This document shows positions 47,699 through 54,983 of a stretch of DNA of 64,000 nucleotides, one piece after another. Source of the DNA: Nocardiopsis sp. JB363. GTDB taxonomy: Bacteria > Actinomycetota > Actinomycetes > Streptosporangiales > Streptosporangiaceae. Below the pieces are notes generated by a model. The model saw nothing but the letters and a program-made list of their open reading frames with translations. It was not told the DNA's origin and searched no databases. The DNA lies in contig NZ_FRFF01000200.1 of NCBI RefSeq assembly GCF_900143625.1, positions 1 to 64,000 on the forward strand. The letters run 5' to 3'. Both the position numbers and the translations under genes were made by a program. Numbering within the stretch: position 1 is the stretch's first letter; every line of letters starts with the position of its first letter.

Positions 47699-48796
47699 AT
47701 GACCCGCATCGTCGAACTCGAACTGGTGCGGCTACGACCGTCGCTGGCCGGGCGAGGCGCAGGCGGTACGGCCCCCGTCCTGGTCCGGGTGTCCGACGGC
47801 GAGGTGAGCGGTTGGGGCGAGATCCCCCGTGCCACCCCGCGGCAGTGGGACGCGCTGGCGCAGGTCTTCGCACCCGTACTGCTCGACCACTCCTGGCGCA
47901 GGCCGACCGAGGTGGTGGAGGCCTTCGCCGACCTGCCCTGGGATCCCGCGCTGGTGGGCGCGTTGGACACCGCCTGTTGGGATCTGTGGAGTCGACAACG
48001 CTCGACCCCGTTGGCGCACGCCCTGGCCGGGTCGCGCACCGCGCTCACCGCGGGGGTGACCCTGGCCCGGCAGGTGACGTTGGAGTCCGTGGTCACCGAG
48101 GTGAACCGGCAGGTGGGATCGGGTTTCCGGCGGATCAGGCTGGAGGTCCAGCCGGGGTGGGACATCGACGTGGTCCGCGCGGTGCAGACCAGCTTCCCGT
48201 TCCTGGTGCTCCAGGTGGACGCGGGCGGTCGGTACACCGAGTCCTCCGAGCACCTGGACGCGTTGCGGTCCCTGGACACCCTGGGACTGGTGACCATCGA
48301 GGACCCCTTCGCCCCCGACGACCTCGCCGCGCACGCCCGACTGGCCTCCGAACTGCGCACGCCGGTGGCTCTGCACCGTTCGTTGTCCTCACTGGACGAC
48401 CTGGGTGAGGCGATCCGGGCCGAGGCGGGCCGGGCGATCAACGTGGACCCGACCCGGTTGGGCGGGCTGACCGCGGCCCGTCGGGCGGTGGACATGGCGG
48501 TGGACGCCGGTTGGCAGGCGTGGTGCGGTTCCTCGGCGCGGACCGGGGTGGGCCGCGCCGCGACGGTCGCGTTGGCGTCGCTGGCCGGGGCGACCCTTCC
48601 GGTGGAGATGCCCGGCGCGGGTTCACGAGGGCGCGACCTGGTCGTGCCGCCGGTGCGCGCGCACGACGGCGTGGTTCCGGTGCCGTTGACCGTGAGCGGC
48701 CTGGGACACGAACCCGACCCGGCGACCCTTCCCTCCTTCACCGCCAGGACGTTGCTGCTGGGTTCTCCACGGGCCTCGGATCCGGATGCGGCCTGA
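47699..48796 (+). CDS. Enolase-superfamily (OSBS/NSAR-like) protein, predicted pseudoenzyme
   Basis: 365 residues from ATG 47699, with GGAG 8 nt upstream; GTGs at 47675 and 47693 are in frame. It is plainly related to o-succinylbenzoate synthase/N-succinylamino acid racemase (GFRRIRLEVQPGWD, LQVDAGGRYT, VTIEDPF, GGLTAARR, AWCGSSARTGVGRAATVALASL). Catalytic residues are replaced: KxK is Arg147/Glu149, the opposite catalytic Lys is Asp250, and the third metal ligand Asp is His226. Asp174 and Glu201 remain. Normal racemase or OSBS chemistry is not expected. Function unknown. Confidence 0.85.
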   Translation: MTRIVELELVRLRPSLAGRGAGGTAPVLVRVSDGEVSGWGEIPRATPRQWDALAQVFAPVLLDHSWRRPTEVVEAFADLPWDPALVGALDTACWDLWSRQRSTPLAHALAGSRTALTAGVTLARQVTLESVVTEVNRQVGSGFRRIRLEVQPGWDIDVVRAVQTSFPFLVLQVDAGGRYTESSEHLDALRSLDTLGLVTIEDPFAPDDLAAHARLASELRTPVALHRSLSSLDDLGEAIRAEAGRAINVDPTRLGGLTAARRAVDMAVDAGWQAWCGSSARTGVGRAATVALASLAGATLPVEMPGAGSRGRDLVVPPVRAHDGVVPVPLTVSGLGHEPDPATLPSFTARTLLLGSPRASDPDAA

Positions 48797-48906
48797 TGTC
48801 GGTCCGGCCCCGCCCACGCTTAACCGAACACTGTTAGGTAGAGTGGCGCGCACCACACGGGGTCCCGGCAAACAGGCCCGCCCCCCAACCCGAACGTGGA
48901 GGCGTG

Positions 48907-49362
48907 GTGCGCGTTTTCGCCGACATCAACGAGGTCATCACCGCTCAGGGTGAGCCCCTGGGCCTCACCGACTGGGTCACCATCGACCAGAGTCGCATCG
49001 ACAGGTTCGCCGACGCGACCGAGGACCAGCAGTGGATCCACCTCGACGCCGACCGCGCCGCGGAGGGCCCCTTCGGCGCCACCATCGCGCACGGCTTCCT
49101 GTCGCTGTCCCTCCTGGCGCACTTCTCCCAGCAGATCTTCGAGATCACCGAGAAGCCCCGGATGTCCATCAACTACGGGCTCAACAAGGTGCGCTTCCTT
49201 CAACCCGTCGTCGTGGGCTCACGCGTACGCGACGCCGTGGAGCTCATCGAGGTCAAGGAGACCCCCAAGGGCTACCTCGTCTCCACCCGGCACACCGTGG
49301 AGATCGAGGGCCAGGAGCGTCCCGCCCTGGTCGCCGAGAGCCTGGGGCTCTGGGTGCCCTGA
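48907..49362 (+). CDS. MaoC-like (R)-specific enoyl-CoA hydratase
   Basis: 151 residues from GTG 48907 (MRVFADINEV), 4-5 nt after GTGGAGG; GTG 48904 directly precedes it. Single hot-dog domain with hydratase-2 motif: ATEDQQWIHLDADRAAEGPFGATIAHGFLSLSLLAHF, containing the catalytic Asp/His pair. Hydrates trans-2-enoyl-CoA. TTAGGT about 70 nt upstream is a candidate -10 box. It converges on the glycosyltransferase locus. Confidence 0.92.
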   Translation: MRVFADINEVITAQGEPLGLTDWVTIDQSRIDRFADATEDQQWIHLDADRAAEGPFGATIAHGFLSLSLLAHFSQQIFEITEKPRMSINYGLNKVRFLQPVVVGSRVRDAVELIEVKETPKGYLVSTRHTVEIEGQERPALVAESLGLWVP

Positions 49363-49367
49363 ACCGT

Positions 49368-51056
49368 TCAGCGGGCGAAGCGACGTAGGACTCGACGGAA
49401 CAGGCTCGGGGTGAACCAGCGCAGCTTGCGTTCGGCGCGTTCGGCCCGTCGACGCATCCGATCACCCCGGTCGGTGGCCTGGCGCAGTTCGGCCTTCAGT
49501 CGCTCCGTCGACGCCTCCTTGCGGCCGGTGGGGGCCTTCTCCTCCAGTTCGGCCTCCTCCGGCCCCAGGGACGCCACGATGCCGGTCGCCGGCGCCCAGT
49601 GGATCCCGAACACCTCCTCCACCAGGTGGTCCAGGTCCTTGCCCGCGGCCAGCGGATCCAGGTGCCGGGCACGCTCGAAGGCGGCCACCCGCTCCAGTCG
49701 CAGGACCCCCTCGCCGGCCCGTAGCGCCCCTGGTAGCGGGGCGCACAGCAGACCGGCCCCGGACCGGTCACAGGTCTTGACGAGTTCGACCAGGGCGTCC
49801 GGGGTCGGCGGCGGCCCGGCCTCCAGGTACAGGCGGTACGGCACGCGCGGGTCGGTCTCCGGCGGTGACTCCACGAAGCGCACCCTCGGGTCCCCCCGGA
49901 AGGCCTCGTGCGCCAGGCGCAGGTCGAGGAACTCCTCGTCCAGCGGCGTGCGGCGGTCATCGTGCAGCCGCGACCACGGCCCCACCATCCACAGACGCAG
50001 GTCGGGGGTGGAGCCGCACAGCAGCGCCCCGGTGGTCTCGTCGACTTCCTCCAGGGTGCGTTCGGCCACGTCCAGGACCACGTCCACCAGCGGCACCTCC
50101 CACTGGCGTTCCGGCCGTTTGCGGCGCAGGTGGAAGTCGGGCACCCGGTTGGACACGAAGGGCATCCGATAGCGGGTGCCGGCGTCACGTTGCTCCTGCA
50201 TCTGGGATCGGCCCAGGTGCCAGCTACTGCTGTCCAAATCGGGCACGAACACCGCACCGCGCTGGGCCAGGCGGTGCCCGAACTCGCTGTCACCGCCCAG
50301 CACCATCTCGGGGTCCATGCCCCCGGACGTGACGTACAGGGCGCGGTGCAGCGACCCGGTGGCGCCGACGTAGACCTTGAACCCCTCGTGGCCCGCCGAA
50401 CGCAGCCGGTCGGTGCGGTCGATGAACCGTTCCACCCAGTGCGGGTCGGCGTTCTCCCTGTCGAAGAGCGTGTCGCCGCGGCCGGCCGCCACCTCCTCGT
50501 ACACGTACTCCGGGACCATCGCCGAGGGGTCGAAGTCGACGAACAGCTTGTGGCCCAGCACCACCGCGTAGTCGACCTCGTGGTGCCAGCGCAGCTGCGA
50601 CTCCACGTGCTCGCGGTGGACCAGCATGTCCGCGTCCAACCGCAGGATCACCTGGCCCGACGCGGCGGCGACGCCGGTGTTGACGGCGTGCGCCGATCCC
50701 CACCCGCCTTCGGCGGACCGGATGATCCGGGTGTTCTCGGGTCGCACCCGTGGCGGGGTGAGCGGTTCGGGGCTGCCGTCGTCCACCACGATCACCTCCG
50801 TGAGGTGCGCCGGGTAGCTCTGCGCGGCCAACGACGCCAGCACCAGGGAGAGCTTGTCCGCCCCACCATGCGCCGGAATCACCACGCTCACCGACAACGT
50901 CGGCGTCCACTCCCCCAGGTCGGGGACGTCCAGCACGGCGTAGTCGTTGCGGTGGATCCGAGGCTGTGCGGGCGGCCCGTCCTGGGGTGGGGCGGCCTCG
51001 ACCAGCGGTGACGGTCCGGTCGCGTCGTACGCGGAGGTGTTGTCTGCGGTGGTCAA
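49368..51056 (-). CDS. Family 2 glycosyltransferase, copy 1 of duplicated B gene
   Basis: 562 residues from TTG 51054-51056, whose TTGA overlaps the stop of the upstream partner; GGGAGG lies 6 nt before it. GT-A fold near residues 53-300: SVSVVIPAHGGADKLSLVLASLAAQSYP, VIVVDDGS, LRLDADML (DxD-like) and LGGDSEFGHRLAQRG. A C-terminal half of unknown nature ends in a basic helix RRAERAERKLRWFTPSLFRRVLRRFAR that probably sits on the membrane. No membrane helices. Nucleotide-sugar donor unknown. Paralogous to the gene at 53307-54983. Confidence 0.9.
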   Translation of the reverse strand: MTTADNTSAYDATGPSPLVEAAPPQDGPPAQPRIHRNDYAVLDVPDLGEWTPTLSVSVVIPAHGGADKLSLVLASLAAQSYPAHLTEVIVVDDGSPEPLTPPRVRPENTRIIRSAEGGWGSAHAVNTGVAAASGQVILRLDADMLVHREHVESQLRWHHEVDYAVVLGHKLFVDFDPSAMVPEYVYEEVAAGRGDTLFDRENADPHWVERFIDRTDRLRSAGHEGFKVYVGATGSLHRALYVTSGGMDPEMVLGGDSEFGHRLAQRGAVFVPDLDSSSWHLGRSQMQEQRDAGTRYRMPFVSNRVPDFHLRRKRPERQWEVPLVDVVLDVAERTLEEVDETTGALLCGSTPDLRLWMVGPWSRLHDDRRTPLDEEFLDLRLAHEAFRGDPRVRFVESPPETDPRVPYRLYLEAGPPPTPDALVELVKTCDRSGAGLLCAPLPGALRAGEGVLRLERVAAFERARHLDPLAAGKDLDHLVEEVFGIHWAPATGIVASLGPEEAELEEKAPTGRKEASTERLKAELRQATDRGDRMRRRAERAERKLRWFTPSLFRRVLRRFAR

Positions 51057-53164
51057 CGGTGGCCTCCCATAGTGGTCGGTGACGTCGTCGTGCCCGGCGT
51101 CCCGGGCACGCCCGGTCGCACGGAACCCTCGATGCGGGTTCGGACCGGCGTCGGTGTCGCGAGCAGGGGATCGTGTCCGCCGCCCATCGGCTCGGGTGCG
51201 CCCTCCAGCAGGGCGCTGGGCCGCCACCCGGACCACTGCTTACTGTTGCGGCGCAGGAAGTAGCCCATGTCGGCGCCCCAGGTGTGCCCTTCCCCCGCCC
51301 GACGCAGCAGGTAGCCCAGGCCGTGGGTGCGGAAGATACGACCCCCATTGCGGCGTACGGCCAGCAGCAGTTGGCTGTCGATCGCGCGGGGCAGCGGCCG
51401 GAACCCACCGACGGCGTCCAGCACGGACCGGTCGATGACGATCGTGCTGCCCACCACGTCCGGCGAGGGTTTCTCGGTCTGGTAGCTGCGCCACACCGTG
51501 ACGTCCAGTTCCTGTAGGTAGACCAGGTCCTGGGTGACGCCGACCAGGTCGGCGCTCGAATAGTGGCGGGCCATGAGCATGTCGGCGAGGTGGTCGGGGC
51601 CGTACCAGTCGTCGTCGTCCCACTTGGCGATGACCGTTCCCGAGGCACGGTCGGCGGCGTCGTTGAGGACGGCGCCGAACACCTGGTCCGAGGGGGCCTC
51701 GTGGACGGTGAGCGGGATGCCGGTGGCGGCGAACTCCCGCAACGCCGATCGCACCTGGGGCAGGTCGGCGGTGAACCCGTGCATGGCCAGCACCAGCTCG
51801 AAGCGGGCGCCTCGTTGGCGGGCGATCTGGGCGAGCGCGAAGCCCACCAGTTCCGGCCGGCGGGTGCAGAGCATGACCGTGACCAGGGGTTCGGATGGGA
51901 GCGGGACCCCGGCCCGGGTGGCCAGGGCACGCCAGCGGACCGACTGTGAGTGGGTGCCCAGGGCGGCGCGACGCAGCCGGACGCTGTGCTCCTCGCGGGT
52001 GAGGGGGTCGGCGAGCTCCCACTCCTCCACCGATGCGAGCAGCTCGACGAGCGGATCTCCGAGATCGGCCGCCCACGGGGGGACGGGCCGACCGATCAGG
52101 GGCACGCCCCCGGCGGCCAGGGAGGCCACCGCGCGTACCGCGGCGAGCGGACCGGAGTGTCCGGTCCAATCGATCCGGACGCCGCGCAGGTACCGGAGCC
52201 GGCCGATGTCGAGGTCGGTGACCGTGCCGTCCTCGGGCAGGACGCACAGCACCCTCTTGCCCTCCATGACGACGGCGCGGTCGCCGTGGGCGGTGAGGTC
52301 GCCCATGGGTCCGCCGGTCTTCTTGGTGAAGCCGATGGGGTTGACGAGGTACTCGTCCACGGGTGGGACCCGGTGCGGGTCGACCTCCCCGGCCCTGGGC
52401 GGAACGGTCCTCGTGAGGGAGGACCAGGTGCGGCCCGTGGTCGCCGAGGTGTCCAGGTGGGGGACGGCGGGGTCCTCCCAGACGGGAAGACCCACCTCGT
52501 CGGTGCGCAGGACCAGGTCGGACTTGGGTGAGACCCGGCGCAACGGGACCGGTCCGGTGGCGCTGACCCCGGTGGTGGCGATGTCGCCGGGCCGCCACAG
52601 GGCCCCCTCGTTTCCGTGGAGACCCACCAAGGGAACGGGGCGTCGGCTGCGGCGTCCCCCTCGGACTCCGTGCAGGACGCAGTCCATGGCCAGGGCGGTC
52701 TCGACGGAGTTGGGGAAGAAGAGTTCGCACACCCAGCCGCGCTTGCCCGTCCGACGCACGCGGGCTTCGAGGAGGTCGTTCCACTCGTCGATGCCGGGGG
52801 GCGAGGGCAGAAGCGGCCCTTGGTGGCCGGGGGTGTCGACGACGGCGACGACCAGGTGCACGGTACGCGGCAGCGCGGTCGCCGTGGTCAGGACACGTCG
52901 CAGGTCGGTGAGGCTGGCGGCCAGCACGACGACCAGTCCCGCGGTCCCGGTGCCCTCTTCGGGGCCGCCGCTCTCGTTCTCGACGTCCGCGACCGATACC
53001 AGGTCGCCCATCCGGTGGGCGTCCAGGTCGATCAGCCGGTCGCCGGGCCGAAGCCTGAACCCCGCCAGTTCGCGCCTGGTCGTCGTCGGATCACCGGTGT
53101 GACAGAGGACGGCGGGTTCTTCACCGCGGATACGTAGGGCCTGACGGACGACAGAGGTGATCAT
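51053..53164 (-). CDS. Two-part protein with C-terminal GT2 domain, copy 1 of duplicated A gene
   Basis: 703 residues. The first 410 or so form a domain I do not recognise, with segments such as KRGWVCELFFPNSVETA and RWRALATRAGVPLP. The rest is a family 2 glycosyltransferase: LVTVMLCTRRPELVGFALAQIARQRG, the acidic metal site IAKWDDDDWYGPDHLADM, and the acceptor part VDAVGGFRPLPRAIDSQLLLAV. The C-terminal 50 residues are Pro/Thr/Gly-rich. Coupled to the B1 gene by TTGA. Paralogous to the gene at 54980-57046. Confidence 0.87.
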   Translation of the reverse strand: MITSVVRQALRIRGEEPAVLCHTGDPTTTRRELAGFRLRPGDRLIDLDAHRMGDLVSVADVENESGGPEEGTGTAGLVVVLAASLTDLRRVLTTATALPRTVHLVVAVVDTPGHQGPLLPSPPGIDEWNDLLEARVRRTGKRGWVCELFFPNSVETALAMDCVLHGVRGGRRSRRPVPLVGLHGNEGALWRPGDIATTGVSATGPVPLRRVSPKSDLVLRTDEVGLPVWEDPAVPHLDTSATTGRTWSSLTRTVPPRAGEVDPHRVPPVDEYLVNPIGFTKKTGGPMGDLTAHGDRAVVMEGKRVLCVLPEDGTVTDLDIGRLRYLRGVRIDWTGHSGPLAAVRAVASLAAGGVPLIGRPVPPWAADLGDPLVELLASVEEWELADPLTREEHSVRLRRAALGTHSQSVRWRALATRAGVPLPSEPLVTVMLCTRRPELVGFALAQIARQRGARFELVLAMHGFTADLPQVRSALREFAATGIPLTVHEAPSDQVFGAVLNDAADRASGTVIAKWDDDDWYGPDHLADMLMARHYSSADLVGVTQDLVYLQELDVTVWRSYQTEKPSPDVVGSTIVIDRSVLDAVGGFRPLPRAIDSQLLLAVRRNGGRIFRTHGLGYLLRRAGEGHTWGADMGYFLRRNSKQWSGWRPSALLEGAPEPMGGGHDPLLATPTPVRTRIEGSVRPGVPGTPGTTTSPTTMGGHR

Positions 53165-53306
53165 CGGGCAACCTTGAACGTGGCGGGCGTGTGAGACCCG
53201 TGACGACGGGTCGAACCCAGAGTGCCATATTGATTACCCTATGTGATCTCCGCGAGCGGTGTGTCGCCGGGGCGGGCACGACCCACGCGCCCGCCCCGTC
53301 CCGGTC

Positions 53307-54983
53307 TCAGCGAGCGATACGGCGCAGCAACCGCTGCCCCAGGCCCGGGGTGAACCAGCGCAGCTTGCGTTCGGCCCGCTTGGCGCGCGCCCGCTGCCGG
53401 TCGGCATCGACCAACGCCTTGTCCAGACGCTGTTGAAGGACCTCCGCGCTCGGCTGCGAAGTCTCCTCGACTTCCTCCTCCACCGCGATGAACCGCTCCC
53501 CCGGCATCCAGTGGGTGCCATGGGTCTGCTCGATCACCTGGTCCAGCTCCTTGCCGGCCACCTCGGGTTCCAGGTGGAGGGCGCGGGCGAAGGCGGAGGC
53601 GCGCTCCAGACGCAGCACCCCGTCGGCCGCCCGGGTGGCGCCGGGCAGGGGCGCGCTCAGCAGTCCACAGCCCAACTTGTCGATCTCCTTGATCAGATCG
53701 GCCACGGCCGTGTCGGTCAGGGTGGGCCCGGCCGCCAGGTACAGGCGGTACGGCACCTTCGAGTCGGACCGCGGCGGCGACTCCACGAACCTCACCCGGG
53801 GATCGCCGCGGAAGGTCTCGTGGACGAGACGGGCGTCGAGGAGCTCGTCGTCCAGCGGGGCACGGCGATCACCGTGCAGCCGCGTCCACGGTCCCAGCAG
53901 CCACAGGCGCAGGTCCGGGGTGGAACCCGACAGCAACGAGGAGACGGTCGTGTCGACCTCCTCCAGGGTGTGGTCGGTGGTGTCCACGACCACGTCCGCG
54001 AGCGGCACCTCCCACTGAAGGTCCGGGCGCTTGCGGCGCAGGTGGAAGTCGGGCACCCGGTTGGACACGTACGGCATCCGGTAGCGGGTGCCGGCGTCGC
54101 GGCGGGTCTGCATCTGGGTACGCCCCAGGTGCCAGCTGCTGGTGTCCAGGTCGGGCACGAACACCGCGCCGCGCTGGGCGAGACGGTAGGCGAACTCGGT
54201 GTCGCCGCCCAGGATGAGCTCGGCGTCGAGCCCTCCGGCGGCGTCGAACAGGTCGCGGTGCAGCGACCCGGAGGCGCCGATGAACACCTTGTAGGCGAGG
54301 CGCCCCGCGGTGCGCAACCGGTCGTGCTGGTTGATCAGGCGCTCGATCCAGTGCGGGTCGGCGGTCTCCCTGTCGAAGAGCGTGTCGGCACGGCCGGCCT
54401 CGACCTCCCCTCGCACGTGCTCGGGGGTCAGGGCGGTGGGGTCGAAGTCGACGAACAGCTTGTGTCCGAGGACGGCGCCGTAGTCGATCAGGTGGTGCCA
54501 CCGCATCTGCGACTCCACGTGCTCGCGGTAGACGAGCATGTCCGAGTCCAGCCGCAGGATCACCTGGCCCGACGCGGCGGCGACGCCGGTGTTGACACCG
54601 TGCGCCGATCCCCACCCACCGGGAGCCGAGGGGATGACGCGGGTGTTCTCCGGGTGGACGGTCGGCAGGGCGAGCGGTTCGGGGCTGCCGTCGTCCACCA
54701 CGATCACCTCCATGAGGTGCGCCGGGTAACTCTGCGCCGCCAACGACGCCAGCACCAGGGAGAGCTTGTCCGCCCCACCATGCGCCGGGATCACCACGCT
54801 CACCGACAACGTCGGCGTCCACTCCCCCAGCGGCGGCGGGGTGAGCACCGAGTAGTCGTTGCGGTGGAGTCGAGGCTGCTCGGACAGGTCCACCGCCCCG
54901 CGCGGCAGTACGGGCACGGTCTCCGCCGGCGTCACGGTCGGCTCGGTGATCGAGGCGACGGTGCGCTCTTCGGTACTGGTCAA
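53307..54983 (-). CDS. Family 2 glycosyltransferase, copy 2 of duplicated B gene
   Basis: 558 residues from TTG 54981-54983 in a TTGA overlap with the A2 stop, preceded by GGGGGA. Same layout as the B1 protein: EWTPTLSVSVVIPAHGGADKL, VIVVDDGS, LRLDSDML, LGGDTEFAYRLAQRG and the basic end RAERKLRWFTPGLGQRLLRRIAR. The N-terminal 35 residues and the tail differ most from B1. Part of the gene is nearly identical in DNA to B1. The gap to the next gene (53165-53306) shows no clear promoter. Confidence 0.9.
   Translation of the reverse strand: MTSTEERTVASITEPTVTPAETVPVLPRGAVDLSEQPRLHRNDYSVLTPPPLGEWTPTLSVSVVIPAHGGADKLSLVLASLAAQSYPAHLMEVIVVDDGSPEPLALPTVHPENTRVIPSAPGGWGSAHGVNTGVAAASGQVILRLDSDMLVYREHVESQMRWHHLIDYGAVLGHKLFVDFDPTALTPEHVRGEVEAGRADTLFDRETADPHWIERLINQHDRLRTAGRLAYKVFIGASGSLHRDLFDAAGGLDAELILGGDTEFAYRLAQRGAVFVPDLDTSSWHLGRTQMQTRRDAGTRYRMPYVSNRVPDFHLRRKRPDLQWEVPLADVVVDTTDHTLEEVDTTVSSLLSGSTPDLRLWLLGPWTRLHGDRRAPLDDELLDARLVHETFRGDPRVRFVESPPRSDSKVPYRLYLAAGPTLTDTAVADLIKEIDKLGCGLLSAPLPGATRAADGVLRLERASAFARALHLEPEVAGKELDQVIEQTHGTHWMPGERFIAVEEEVEETSQPSAEVLQQRLDKALVDADRQRARAKRAERKLRWFTPGLGQRLLRRIAR
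54673..54830. repeat. Nearly identical block shared by the two B genes (partner 50761-50918)
   Basis: By hand alignment, 158 bases here match 50761-50918 with 4 mismatches. It codes for the VVIPAHGG to VVDDGSPEPL start of the GT2 fold. Sequence 3' of it on the plus strand (N-terminal coding part) diverges at once. Confidence 0.7.
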
